From assembly GCF_000381265.1 (NCBI RefSeq), contig NZ_KB906253.1, positions 248,001-312,000 on the forward strand: a stretch of 64,000 nucleotides of DNA. The letters are read 5' to 3'. Made by a program: the position numbers and the translations under genes. Source of the stretch: Curvibacter lanceolatus ATCC 14669 (GTDB lineage: Bacteria; Pseudomonadota; Gammaproteobacteria; Burkholderiales; Burkholderiaceae_C). The notes beneath the pieces are model-generated. The model was not told where the DNA came from and searched no databases. It was given only the letters and a program-made list of their open reading frames with translations. Numbering within the stretch: the first letter of the stretch is position 1; each line of letters opens with the position of its first letter. Below, piece by piece: positions 36,629 to 45,114 of the stretch.

Positions 36629-37467
36629 TTTGGTTTCGATGATGCACTCCCGTTCATGGCCGCCTTGGGGGCTGCGCCCCTGCTGTGGGGCTGTGTTTGA
36701 GCAGCACGCGCCCGTGTGCCATCGAAGAACTGCCGTATCGAGGGCACCGCCATCTGCGACAGCTCGGTCATCGAACCCACGCCCTGCACCTTGCCATCGG
36801 CCAGCACGGCGACCCGGTCGGCCACCTGCCAAAGCAGGTCCAGGTCATGCGAGACGATGAAGATCGTGATGCCGAACAGATCACGCATTCGCAGGACCAG
36901 CTCGTCGATGGCGTCGGCGCTGGCCGGGTCCAGCCCAGCGGTGGGTTCGTCAAGAAACAGCAACTCAGGGTCGAGCACCAGCGCGCGCGCCAGGGCCACC
37001 CGTTTCATCATGCCCCCGCTGAGCTCCGAGGGACGTTGCGAGCCCACGTCGGGCGACAGCCCGGTCATGACCAGCTTGGCCATGGCCAACTCATCGATGA
37101 GCTGCTTGTCCAGCCGGGTGTGCTCGCGCAGCGGCAGGCCCACGTTTTCGCTCACCGTCAGGGCATCGAACAGCCCTCCGTGCTGGAAGGTCACGCCCAG
37201 GCGTTGACGCCACGCAGCCGCCGCGTCGTCGGTCATGGTGGTCAGTTCTTCGCCCAGCACGCGGATCGAGCCGGAATCGGGCTGCTGCAACAGCACGAGC
37301 TCGCGCAGCAAGGTGGATTTGCCAGAGCCGCTGCCGCCGATCAAGGCGAAAATCTCCGAGCGATCCACCGTCAGGCTGAGGTCGGTGTGCACCACATGCT
37401 TGCCAAAGCGGGTTGACACCTGGCGGATGTCGATCACATGGTCTCGCTGGAGTGATGTGTCGGCCAT
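36625..37467 (-). CDS. Mla-type ABC-transporter ATPase
   Basis: A 280-residue ATPase of the MlaF group. Walker A is GGSGSGKS (about residues 44-51), the signature LSGGMMKRVALARAL and Walker B ELLFLDEPTAGLDP. VGSQRPSELSGG and TFQHGGLFDALTVSENV are typical of MlaF. The tail after residue 255 (ARAAQTQPHSRGAAPKAAM) is dispensable-looking. ATG 37467 overlaps the upstream permease stop region by proximity (2 bases apart). Together with the STAS-permease it powers lipid transport by the MCE ring. Confidence 0.9.
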   Translation of the reverse strand: MADTSLQRDHVIDIRQVSTRFGKHVVHTDLSLTVDRSEIFALIGGSGSGKSTLLRELVLLQQPDSGSIRVLGEELTTMTDDAAAAWRQRLGVTFQHGGLFDALTVSENVGLPLREHTRLDKQLIDELAMAKLVMTGLSPDVGSQRPSELSGGMMKRVALARALVLDPELLFLDEPTAGLDPASADAIDELVLRMRDLFGITIFIVSHDLDLLWQVADRVAVLADGKVQGVGSMTELSQMAVPSIRQFFDGTRARAAQTQPHSRGAAPKAAMNGSASSKPK

Positions 37468-37468
37468 G

Positions 37469-38596
37469 TCAGAGATCCAGCGCACTGAAGGCGATGGAGA
37501 AAAGTCCATCGGCCACAATGACAAAGAAAATCGCCTGCACAACGCTGCGTGTGGTTTGGCGACCGACGCTGTCGGCCCCTCCCTTCGTGCGAAAGCCTTG
37601 ATGGCAGCCCACCATGGCGATGATGCCTGCAAAGACTGGCGCCTTGCCTAGGCCGGTGAGCACCGTCGAGGTGACCACCGCCTTGACGAGGCGGTCGAGA
37701 AAATCGGTGTTACTGACCCCCAACTGCTGGCGCGCCATGACCATCCCGCCGAAGACACCGAGTCCATCGGCGAACACCGTGAGCAGTGGCAGCGCGATCA
37801 TCAGCGCAATGACTTTGGGCAACACCAGCATCTCCTGGGGGTTGATGCCCAGCGTGCGCATGGCGTCAATCTCTTCGGTCACCGCCATGGTGCCGATCTG
37901 TGCTGCATACGAGGAGCCGGAGCGGCCGGCAACGATGATGGCGGTGATCAAGGGGGCGAACTCGCGCAGCATCGACACCCCCACCAGGTCGGCAACGAAG
38001 ATGTTGGCCCCGTATTGGCGCAACTGACTGGCGCCTTGGTAAGTCACCACCACGCCGAGTAGAAACGCCAGCAGCCCCACAATCGGCAAGGCATCGAAGC
38101 CTGCGGTGCGGATGTTGAACAGCACCGGGCGCCATCGAAGCCGCTTGGGATGGGCCAGGCTGCGGGCGAGGCTGACCGTCACCTCCCCCACGAAGCTCAG
38201 CAGGCTGGCGGCTTCTTCTGCAGTCGAGACGGCGCTGCGCCCCATCTGCTGGAGGACGCTGAGCGTTGGCTGGACTGGGGGTGCTGGATGCACCGCCTGT
38301 TCTGCATAGAGGCGTGACACGGCTTCCAGCAGCCTGGCAAAGCGCTCTTCAAGATGCACGACCTGGCAGGTCACACCGCCGTCGTGCGTGCTTTGCAGCA
38401 AGCGCTGCACCAGCCACGCCCCCGCTGTGTCGAAGGCGCTGATGCCTGCACCATCGATGACCACGGTGGTGCCTGCGGCCCATATCAGCGTGTCCAGACC
38501 TGGCGCGATGTTCCCCAGACCTGACGCCGTCCACGCGCCACTGAGGACGACGGTTTGCGGCGACGCTTGGGTGTAGGCAGCTGGTGTTGCAGGCAT
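37469..38596 (-). CDS. STAS-domain/MlaE permease fusion
   Basis: A 375-residue protein fusing an N-terminal STAS-like domain (about 15-95, LSGAWTASGLGNIAP, TTVVIDGAGISAFDTAGAW) to an MlaE permease (about 130-375, GFDALPIVGLLAFLLGVVVTYQ, REFAPLITAIIVAGRSGSSYAAQIGTM, EEIDAMRTLGINP). In E. coli the STAS part is the separate MlaB protein, so this gene combines MlaB and MlaE. It is the first gene of the operon. There is no MlaC-type periplasmic carrier or MlaA gene nearby, so the complex resembles Pqi/Yeb-like or PqiC-coupled systems. Confidence 0.9.
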   Translation of the reverse strand: MPATPAAYTQASPQTVVLSGAWTASGLGNIAPGLDTLIWAAGTTVVIDGAGISAFDTAGAWLVQRLLQSTHDGGVTCQVVHLEERFARLLEAVSRLYAEQAVHPAPPVQPTLSVLQQMGRSAVSTAEEAASLLSFVGEVTVSLARSLAHPKRLRWRPVLFNIRTAGFDALPIVGLLAFLLGVVVTYQGASQLRQYGANIFVADLVGVSMLREFAPLITAIIVAGRSGSSYAAQIGTMAVTEEIDAMRTLGINPQEMLVLPKVIALMIALPLLTVFADGLGVFGGMVMARQQLGVSNTDFLDRLVKAVVTSTVLTGLGKAPVFAGIIAMVGCHQGFRTKGGADSVGRQTTRSVVQAIFFVIVADGLFSIAFSALDL

Positions 38597-38869
38597 CAGG
38601 CTGCTATTGCGGTGACACGAAGCCGGCGCTGTCCGCGACGGGCCTCGGGGTCTCGATGGCCAGGGGTTTCATGGCGACCATGCTGGCAGCTTGTTGAGCC
38701 CGGCTCCGTTCACTATCGAACAGATCCCGCGTGTGTGCCGCCTTTAGTCTCGCGTTTGACACCACGCAGTCGTTTTGAACTGGAACAGCCATGAGATTGG
38801 CCTTCTGTGGACGCTCGATGTCCAAGACAAGACCTTGTCCTGCTCCTTCATTTTTCAAGGATGGAAAAG

Positions 38870-39196
38870 ATGCCTCAAAAGACCTGGAGCGCCAAGCGTG
38901 AACGCCAATACCAACACATCAAAAAAAGCCGGCTCGAGCGGGGCGACCCCACGCCCCTGGCCGAGGAGATTGCGGCACGTGTCGTGAACAAGGAGCGGGC
39001 ACAACACGGCGAGTCGATGACGGCCAGTGCATCGTCGCTGGACGACATGTCGTCCAGCCGGCGTGGCGGACTGCACTCCCACCAAGGACCGGGTGGCCGC
39101 ACCTTGCAGCAATTGCGAAATGAGGCCCGCCAGCGCGGCATCAAGGGGCGTTCATTGATGAACAAGGCGCAGCTTGAAGCGGCCCTGCTGCGGTGA
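38870..39196 (+). CDS. Small Rho-N/plasmid-stabilisation-type protein
   Basis: A 108-residue basic protein. Residues 1-45 (PQKTWSAKRERQYQHIKKSRLERG, then AEEIAARVVNKERAQHGES) match the small 'plasmid stabilisation protein' type found in many Burkholderiales genomes. Residues about 70-108 (GGRTLQQLRNEARQRGIKGRSLMNKAQLEAALL) are a Rho-N/SAP-like nucleic-acid-binding motif. AAGGA at 38856-38860 sits the right distance before ATG 38870 and immediately before ATG 38861, so the downstream start is preferred. Regulation or DNA binding is inferred; no partner is evident. Confidence 0.75.
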   Translation: MPQKTWSAKRERQYQHIKKSRLERGDPTPLAEEIAARVVNKERAQHGESMTASASSLDDMSSSRRGGLHSHQGPGGRTLQQLRNEARQRGIKGRSLMNKAQLEAALLR

Positions 39197-39399
39197 AGGT
39201 GCGATGAAGGTGCTGGGCACTTGCGCTCCTGCATGAGGTGGCCTCCTTGTCTATGGGGACCGTATTCACCGCGCACAGAACTGCGCCGAAGTCTGGCATC
39301 ACCCAGGGCCCGAGAGGGGCATCGCCCTGTGTCCGAAAGAACGTCGGGACGGGTGCTTGACCGTTCCGATTCATCGCGTCGACCTACCAGAGCAGCTCA

Positions 39400-40281
39400 A
39401 TGAAACCCCATCTCGACGTCAGTGCCTTCATCGCCAAGCCAGGTGTCGCCATCACGCTCTCGGACTGGGCCACCCGTGTTCCCGACATCTGCCGTGGCAA
39501 AGCCGCCTACCGACGGTTGATGGAGGTCCATGTGGCTGGCCTCAGCCGGCTACAGGACCTTTTGTACGCCTCGAACCAATACGCCGTGCTTTTGATCTTT
39601 CAGGCCTTGGACGCGGCTGGCAAGGATGGAGCAATCAAACATGTGATGTCGGGGGTCAATCCTCAGGGCTGCCAGGTTTTCAGTTTCAAACACCCGAGTC
39701 AGGCCGAGCTGCAACATGACTTCCTGTGGCGCACCACCCGCGATCTACCCGAACGTGGGCGCATCGGGATCTTCAATCGCTCGTATTACGAAGAGGTGTT
39801 GATCACCCGAGTGCACCCCCAGATCTTGCGCAGTGAAGGCCTGCCGAGCCCTGGAAAACATGAAGAAAAAACATGGCGCCAGCGTTACCAGTCCATCCGC
39901 AATCTGGAGCGCCACCTGGACCGCAATGGTTTGAAGATCCTGAAATTCTTCTTGCACATCTCACCAGAGGAGCAGAAAAAGCGGCTGCTTGAACGGATCG
40001 ACCTGCCCGAAAAAAACTGGAAGTTCAGTGCTGCCGATGTGCGCGAGCGCGGCTATTGGAAGCAGTACATGAAAGCCTATGGTCAATGCATCAGCGCCAC
40101 CAGCACCCGCCATGCGCCTTGGCATATCGTGCCCGCCGACGACAAGAACACTGCGCACTTGATCGTCTCGCGCATCGTCCTGAACCTCCTTGAATCACTT
40201 CCTATGCACTACCCGGCCTTGAATGCGGACAGATCGCGGGAGTTGCAGCTTCTGAGAGATCGGCTGGTGCAAGCTCAATAG
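39400..40281 (+). CDS. ppk2: Polyphosphate kinase 2 family protein
   Basis: A 293-residue kinase that transfers phosphate between polyphosphate and nucleotides. Walker A is in FQALDAAGKDGAIKHVMSGVNPQG (about residues 67-90), the lid region FNRSYYEEVLITRVHP is at about 126-141, and the Walker B strand is FFLHISPEEQKKRLLERI. DLPEKNWKFSAADVRERGYW and the ending IVPADDKNTAHLIVSRIVL match the single-domain PPK2 class that phosphorylates nucleoside mono- or diphosphates. The length fits a single-domain enzyme. The stop is TAG, and the same frame stays open for 83 more codons. Confidence 0.92.
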   Translation: MKPHLDVSAFIAKPGVAITLSDWATRVPDICRGKAAYRRLMEVHVAGLSRLQDLLYASNQYAVLLIFQALDAAGKDGAIKHVMSGVNPQGCQVFSFKHPSQAELQHDFLWRTTRDLPERGRIGIFNRSYYEEVLITRVHPQILRSEGLPSPGKHEEKTWRQRYQSIRNLERHLDRNGLKILKFFLHISPEEQKKRLLERIDLPEKNWKFSAADVRERGYWKQYMKAYGQCISATSTRHAPWHIVPADDKNTAHLIVSRIVLNLLESLPMHYPALNADRSRELQLLRDRLVQAQ

Positions 40282-40650
40282 AGGGCCCGCCGCAGAGGCG
40301 GCTGCGTCGATCTGCCCACGCTGTGTTGCACCGGTGGAGCGCCATCACCCCACCGGGATCGCTGGGTCCTGGGCACCAAGCTCTCCGACACCTTGTGGTC
40401 CGCCAAGATGGCGACTCTGATGCCAGGCAGTGCCGCCTGCATCAAGAAATTGGCAGGCATCGACAAGCTGACTCGTAAAAATGTGCCCATCGCCGTCCAA
40501 TGGGTGCAAGAGCACGGCATCCACAGTCATTGATTTTGGTGCTGGCCGGCTGAGGCCAGCCGCCGCACCGGCAGCTTGACGGACTGTGTTCTACCGAACC
40601 GACGGTACACCCAGGGAGCGCCACGATGAGCGCCTACTCAGGAGTGTTCC
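40282..40650 (+). other. Gap with an unexplained open frame (40282-40533) continuing from ppk2
   Basis: After the TAG of ppk2 (40279-40281), the same frame remains open to TGA 40531-40533. Its last part reads coherently (VLGTKLSDTLWSAKM, then AACIKKLAGIDKLTRKNVPI and AVQWVQEHGIHSH) and its codon use is less GC-rich than the surroundings. No start codon with a good ribosome binding site is seen before ATG 40411, which would give 40 residues. It may be a small protein, a remnant, or chance. I do not recognise the sequence. The rest of the gap shows no other feature. Confidence 0.3.
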
Positions 40651-41805
40651 ATGTGCCCATCCCAAGCCCCTTTTGCCAGCCCACCTCCCCAGGAGGCTTC
40701 TGTCGACGAAGACATGGTCGAACAGGCGCGCCCGGGGCACGGCATCCCTTCGCAAGATCCGAATCCGGCCGCACAAATGCCTTTGTTGCCGGCCGAGGCC
40801 GAGCGTGAGGCCGGTTCGGCACTCGCAGGCGGTGGCATGGTGGCCGGCGCCGCTGTGGGCGGGGCCGTGGGGGGAGCGGTCGGAGGGCCGGTCGGCGCCG
40901 TGGTCGGCGTCACCGTGGGGGCTGTGATGGGCGCCTTGGGGGGTGGCGCGGCCGGTGCCATCGCCAGCGCAGAGGGCGTTGCCCCAGCCGCAGCCCCCGG
41001 GGTGGATGTGCGCTTGCACATGGAGGACAGCGGCGGCGAGGGGCGGGCAGTGGTCTTGATCCACGGCTGGCCCTTGTCGGCCGAGGCCTGGGCACCACAG
41101 GTCTCGGTGTTGCGCGCCGCCGGCTACCGCGTGGTGACCTACGACCGGCGGGGCTTTGGGCGCTCCGACAAGCCCGCCACGGGCTATGACTACGACACGC
41201 TGGCCGACGATCTGCAGCGGGTGCTCGACGCCTGCGATTTGCGGGAGGTGAGCCTGGTGGGCTTTTCGATGGGGGGCGGTGAAGTGGCGCGCTACATCGG
41301 CCGCTTTGGTGAATCCCGCCTGCACAGCGTGGTGTTTGCCGCCGCAGTGCCGCCCTACCTGTTGAAGACGGCAGACAACCCGCAGGGCCCCCTCACGCCC
41401 GAGGCCGCGCGGCTCGCCATCCAGGCCTTGACGGGCGATCGTGCCGCCTACTTTGAGCAGTTCACCCGCCACTTCTATTCGGCCCATGGCGTCTTGCTGG
41501 CCACCGAGGCCCAGCGCGCCGAAGCGCTGCGGCTGTGCCAGCAGTCGTCCCAGGTGGCGGCACTGGCCTGCATGGAGGCGTTCGGCAGCACCGACTTTCG
41601 CCGGGACCTGAGCCGGGTGTCGGTGCCCACGCTGGTGATCCACGGCGAGGCCGATGCCATCGTGCCGATTGAAGCCTCGGGTGAACTCACCCACCGGGCC
41701 GTGCCGCACAGCCTGATGGTCAGGGTGCTGGGTGCGCCGCACGGGCTCAATGCCACGCACCCGAAGCTGTTCAACGACGCGTTGCTGGACTTTCTGAAGC
41801 GCTGA
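40651..41805 (+). CDS. Glycine-zipper/alpha-beta hydrolase fusion (chloroperoxidase-like)
   Basis: A 384-residue protein. Residues about 58-105 form a glycine-rich hydrophobic segment (GGGMVAGAAVGGAVGGAVGG, then PVGAVVGVTVGAVMGALGGG), a glycine-zipper type membrane-associating stretch. Residues about 117-384 are an alpha/beta hydrolase of the non-heme chloroperoxidase/arylesterase type. Its parts are the oxyanion loop IHGWPLSAEAW, the nucleophile elbow GFSMGGGE (Ser), the acid in HGEADAIVP and the histidine in GAPHGL. The hydrolase core is full length. The N-terminal extension is unusual. The reaction is unknown. The stop overlaps a convergent gene by 35 bases. Confidence 0.8.
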   Translation: MCPSQAPFASPPPQEASVDEDMVEQARPGHGIPSQDPNPAAQMPLLPAEAEREAGSALAGGGMVAGAAVGGAVGGAVGGPVGAVVGVTVGAVMGALGGGAAGAIASAEGVAPAAAPGVDVRLHMEDSGGEGRAVVLIHGWPLSAEAWAPQVSVLRAAGYRVVTYDRRGFGRSDKPATGYDYDTLADDLQRVLDACDLREVSLVGFSMGGGEVARYIGRFGESRLHSVVFAAAVPPYLLKTADNPQGPLTPEAARLAIQALTGDRAAYFEQFTRHFYSAHGVLLATEAQRAEALRLCQQSSQVAALACMEAFGSTDFRRDLSRVSVPTLVIHGEADAIVPIEASGELTHRAVPHSLMVRVLGAPHGLNATHPKLFNDALLDFLKR

Positions 41806-43102
41806 CCCGCCAGACCACATTGCCCACGTCGTCGGCCACCAGCAGTGCGCCTTGCCGGTCAATGGCCACGCCCACCGGGCGGCCATAGGCCCCGCCCTCG
41901 CCATCCAGAAAACCGGTCAGCACCGCCAGGGGTGGCGCTCCCGAGGGGCGTGCGCCGTCGAAGGGCACAAAGATCACCTGGTAGCCGCTGTGCGGGCGGC
42001 GGTTCCACGAACCGTGCTGGCCGATGAACATGCCCTGGGCAAACCGGCCTGGCAGGCGGTTGCCCTCGGCCGCTGCCAAGCCCAGCGAGGCGGTGTGCGG
42101 CCCCAGCGCGTAGTCGGGCACCAGGGCGCTGGCCACCCGTTCGGGGGCCTGGGGCTGCACGCGTTCGTCGAGGTGCTGGCCGAAGTAGCTGTAGGGCCAG
42201 CCGTAAAAGCCGCCGTCCCGCACCGAGTTCAGGTAGTCGGGCACCAGGTCGCTGCCGATCTCGTCACGTTCGTTGACCACCGTCCACAGCACGCCATCGC
42301 TGGCCCAGGCCATGCCATTGGGGTTGCGCAGGCCGCTGGCGAAAACGCGGTGCGTGCCGCTGGCCAGGTCCAGCTCCCAGATGGCGGCGCGCCCGTCTTC
42401 GGCGGCCATGCCGTTCTCGGCCACATTGCTGTTGGAGCCCACGCTCACGTAGAGCTTGCGGCCATCGGCGCTGGCCAGCAGGTTCTTGGTCCAATGGTGG
42501 TTGATGGGGCCGGCCGGCAGCTTGGCCACCAGCTCGCCTGGGGCGCTGATCTGGGTCTGCCCCGGCGTGTAGGGAAAGCGCAGCACCGCATCGGTGTTGG
42601 CCACATACAGGTGCTGGCCCAGCAGCACCATGCCGAACGGTGCGTTGAGACCGGTCAGAAAGGCATGGCGTTCATCGGCCACGCCGCGGCCCTGGTTGTC
42701 GCGCAGCAGGGTGATGCGGTTGGCGCTGGGTGCCGCGGCCCCGGCCCGCTTCATCACCAGGCGGGCCACCGCCCCCTTGAGGCCCGGGCTGTCATCGGGC
42801 CGCGCCGGCGCATTGGTCTCGGCCACCAGCACATCGCCGTTGGGCAGCACCAGCAACCAGCGGGGGTGGTCCAGGCCACGGGCAAAAGCCGCCACCCGCG
42901 TGCCCTCGGCGGCCTGGGGCGTCACACCCGCCGGCCAACCCCGGGCGGGGGCGATGTTCAAGGTCGGGAGCAGCGTGGGGTGGGGCGCCACCCAGCGCGG
43001 GTGCGGCCCGGTGCCTTCGGCCACGGTGAGCAAGGCGGTGTCACCACAGGCGGCCAGCCACAGGCTGCTGGCACTGAGCAAGGCAAGGCGCACGGTTTTC
43101 AT
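41771..43102 (-). CDS. PQQ-dependent sugar dehydrogenase-type (sorbosone dehydrogenase) lipoprotein
   Basis: A 443-residue exported protein. The signal ends in the lipobox LWLAAC. The body is a six-bladed propeller of the GSDH family (PF07995-like): FARGLDHPRWLLVLPNGDVLVAETNAP, then FGMVLLGQHLYVANTDAV, LYVSVGSNSNVAENG, ASGLRNPNGMAWASDGVLWTVVNERDEIG and GMFIGQHGSWNRRPHSGYQV. These are typical of L-sorbosone dehydrogenases. It may oxidise a sugar with PQQ, but many homologues lack tested activity. ATG 43102 fits the signal peptide; longer starts do not. The gene's 3' end overlaps the convergent hydrolase gene. Confidence 0.83.
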   Translation of the reverse strand: MKTVRLALLSASSLWLAACGDTALLTVAEGTGPHPRWVAPHPTLLPTLNIAPARGWPAGVTPQAAEGTRVAAFARGLDHPRWLLVLPNGDVLVAETNAPARPDDSPGLKGAVARLVMKRAGAAAPSANRITLLRDNQGRGVADERHAFLTGLNAPFGMVLLGQHLYVANTDAVLRFPYTPGQTQISAPGELVAKLPAGPINHHWTKNLLASADGRKLYVSVGSNSNVAENGMAAEDGRAAIWELDLASGTHRVFASGLRNPNGMAWASDGVLWTVVNERDEIGSDLVPDYLNSVRDGGFYGWPYSYFGQHLDERVQPQAPERVASALVPDYALGPHTASLGLAAAEGNRLPGRFAQGMFIGQHGSWNRRPHSGYQVIFVPFDGARPSGAPPLAVLTGFLDGEGGAYGRPVGVAIDRQGALLVADDVGNVVWRVSASESPATRR

Positions 43103-43249
43103 CTGAGACTCCTGGTGGGCATGGGCTTTTGGGCACGCTGGCCCGGAGGGTACCCATTGTCTGGCCAGGTCGCCCAGTCTGCCTGTGTGTGAACGCACAG
43201 ATGCCGCCTGCGGCCCGGCAGACCATGGGGCCACCCTGAGGAACACACC

Positions 43250-43756
43250 ATGACACAGCTTGCTCCCAATCCCCTTGCCAATCCCCTTGCCGGTGCGCCC
43301 AGCGCTCAGCCCGCCAGCCCCGCTGAGAGCGGGGCGGCGGGCCGGGTCGCGCTCATCGACGCCGAGGCGGCCAGTGCCCTGCCCACCTCGTTCGGGGTTT
43401 TCAAACCGGTGGGGCATGTGATGGTGGGCCTTCCCGCACAGGGGCCACTCGATGCTTTGGTGGCTGGGCTGCATGACGCGGGATGGCCTGCCGTGGCCTT
43501 GCGCCAGTTCTCACCCACGGAAAGCGCGGCCGAGTTTCAGGCCATGGTCGACAACGCAGGCGTGCTGGCAGGGCTGGGCTATGAGATCCATATGCTGGAG
43601 CGCTACATTCAACTCGACCAGGACGGCTACCGCTGGCTGCTGGTGCAGGTGGACGATGCGGAGCACGCCGAGTCTGCTGCTGAAATCGCCCGCGGCTGCG
43701 GTGCCACCCTGGCGGTCTACTACCGAACCCTGGCGGTGCAAGACCTGATCGGCTGA
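43250..43756 (+). CDS. Hypothetical protein, small soluble, conserved core
   Basis: A 168-residue protein I do not recognise. Residues 1-40 are Ala/Pro/Asn-rich and probably disordered. The core starts VFKPVGHVMVGLPAQGPLDALVAGLHDAGW and continues EIHMLERYIQLDQDGYRWLLVQVDDAEHAE, alternating strands and helices such as a small alpha/beta ferredoxin-like or ACT-like domain. Codon use is like the neighbours. It is divergent from the sugar dehydrogenase and followed by pagL and two stress-type genes on the same strand. Confidence 0.7.
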   Translation: MTQLAPNPLANPLAGAPSAQPASPAESGAAGRVALIDAEAASALPTSFGVFKPVGHVMVGLPAQGPLDALVAGLHDAGWPAVALRQFSPTESAAEFQAMVDNAGVLAGLGYEIHMLERYIQLDQDGYRWLLVQVDDAEHAESAAEIARGCGATLAVYYRTLAVQDLIG

Positions 43757-43815
43757 GCGGGCAGATCTGTGCGCCGGCGCACTGACGCAGTCAGCGGCGG
43801 GGGCTAGGCTGGCGC

Positions 43816-44418
43816 ATGCCTGTCCCAACACCCCTTGCACACTGTCGGTTCTGGCGCTCGCAGCGCCTTGCCAAGCTTGCTGCGCGGGGGCTTGTGGCAC
43901 TGTGTTGGGGATGGATTGCCCAGGCCCCGGCCATCGCCCAGGAGGACGGCGTGGGGTCACTGGGGGCCTACAGCCTGCAACTGGGAACGGCCCGCCATGC
44001 GTCCCGCCTGGGCCTCAACTGGGAAACGGCGCCCTGGTGGGTCTTGCCGGGTGACGCCCGGCATGGCGCCTGGACGGCGGTCTCGGAATTCGGCGTCGCC
44101 CGGTGGGGCGCCCATGGCGATCTCGTACCTGCCTCGGTCTGGCAACTCAGCGTCACACCGCTGTTTCGCTACTGGTCGGTAGATCAGCCAGGTCTTTTTT
44201 GGGAGGCCGGCATTGGCGTGAGCGCATTTCGCCATACCCACTTGCCGGGTGACGCCATCAGCACAGCTTTTCAGTTTGGTGATCACCTGGGCCTGGGCTA
44301 CCAACTGAGTGGCCACCACCGCATCGGCGTTCGCCTGTCCCACTTCTCGAATGCGGGCATCAAGGCACCCAACCCAGGCCTGACGCTGCTTCAATTCACC
44401 TACACCTATCTGCCTTGA
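43816..44418 (+). CDS. pagL: Lipid A 3-O-deacylase, PagL-like
   Basis: A 200-residue outer-membrane barrel. The signal region ends AIAQE (about residue 42), then amphipathic strands (SLQLGTARHASRLGLNWE, SVTPLFRYWS, LGLGYQLSGHHRIGVRLSHFSN). PagL's catalytic His and Ser are present in RLSHFSNAGIKAPNPG. The glutamate found about 12 residues later in Pseudomonas PagL is not obvious (the stretch reads GLTLLQF), so the active site may be variant. Deacylation of lipid A remodels the outer membrane under stress. The start lies after a short leader with no strong ribosome binding site. Confidence 0.78.
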   Translation: MPVPTPLAHCRFWRSQRLAKLAARGLVALCWGWIAQAPAIAQEDGVGSLGAYSLQLGTARHASRLGLNWETAPWWVLPGDARHGAWTAVSEFGVARWGAHGDLVPASVWQLSVTPLFRYWSVDQPGLFWEAGIGVSAFRHTHLPGDAISTAFQFGDHLGLGYQLSGHHRIGVRLSHFSNAGIKAPNPGLTLLQFTYTYLP

Positions 44419-44447
44419 GGCACTCACCCGATCCAAAGGAAACTCTC

Positions 44448-44594
44448 ATGCTTCAAACCATCGCCATCATCTTGCTCGTGCTGTGGGTTCTGGGCCTGAT
44501 CACCTCGACCACACTGGGTGGATTCATCCACGTTTTACTGGTGATCGCCATCGTGCTGTTTCTGTTTCGCGTGCTGGGAAGCGCGGGCCGCTAG
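44448..44594 (+). CDS. Small membrane protein, lmo0937/DUF5670 family
   Basis: A 48-residue protein too small for most gene lists. It has two hydrophobic helices (LQTIAIILLVLWVLGLITS and HVLLVIAIVLFLFRVLG) around a TTLGGFI turn. This is the lmo0937/DUF5670 pattern of about 50 residues. AAAGGA lies 11 bases before ATG 44448 and the gene ends in TAG. It sits between pagL and a CsbD gene in a run of stress-type genes. The function is unknown. Confidence 0.82.
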   Translation: MLQTIAIILLVLWVLGLITSTTLGGFIHVLLVIAIVLFLFRVLGSAGR

Positions 44595-44729
44595 CAGCCG
44601 GGTGCCCGGGTTGGGGCAGCTTGGTGCTCCAGTGCACTGACATCGTCTGCGCATAGGAGCACGCTGTGGATGTGCTCTTCATGTTGAAGGCACGGTGCAG
44701 ATGGAATCCTACCCATCGGAGAAATAACC

Positions 44730-44939
44730 ATGATCAACAAAGACCAGATTGCAGGCGCCGCCAAAACAGCGCTGGGCAAAACCCAGGTGGCCGCCGGCAA
44801 GGCGGTTGACGACAAGTCGTTGCAGGCCAAGGGTCTGAAGAACCAGGTCAAGGGAAGCCTGCAGGCCCGCAAGGGCGACGCCATCGAGGCGGTGGATGAC
44901 GCAGCCAAGGCCGTGAAGTCCGAGGTGGGTGGCCCCTGA
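44730..44939 (+). CDS. CsbD-family stress protein
   Basis: A 69-residue, highly charged, cytoplasmic protein of the CsbD family (PF05532). It contains INKDQIAGAAKTALGKTQVA, the repeated AGKAVDDKSLQAKGLKNQVKG and a C-terminal charged helix. Family members are induced by general stress and envelope damage. GGAGA precedes ATG 44730. It is the last of the short stress-type genes before a LysR gene. Confidence 0.88.
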   Translation: MINKDQIAGAAKTALGKTQVAAGKAVDDKSLQAKGLKNQVKGSLQARKGDAIEAVDDAAKAVKSEVGGP

Positions 44940-45114
44940 GCGCTGGCCAGCTGCCGGGCGCTTGGCACAGGCTTCAAGCAGGCCGGTGCCCGGCTTCGTG
45001 TCAGTCGGGCGTGGGAGGAGGTCGTAGGAAGTGGTTGTGGAAGGTAGTCTTGGACGGTGTTCGTGGAAGGTGGCTTCCCGCAAAATACGCGTTTGCTGCC
45101 CACCGACCCTCCCC

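Noticed and set aside
35690-36832. Upstream-extended start of the MCE gene at 36832
   Set aside because: The extra 68 residues overlap the ATPase gene and lack MCE-family resemblance; GTG 36628 with GTGA overlap is more sensible.
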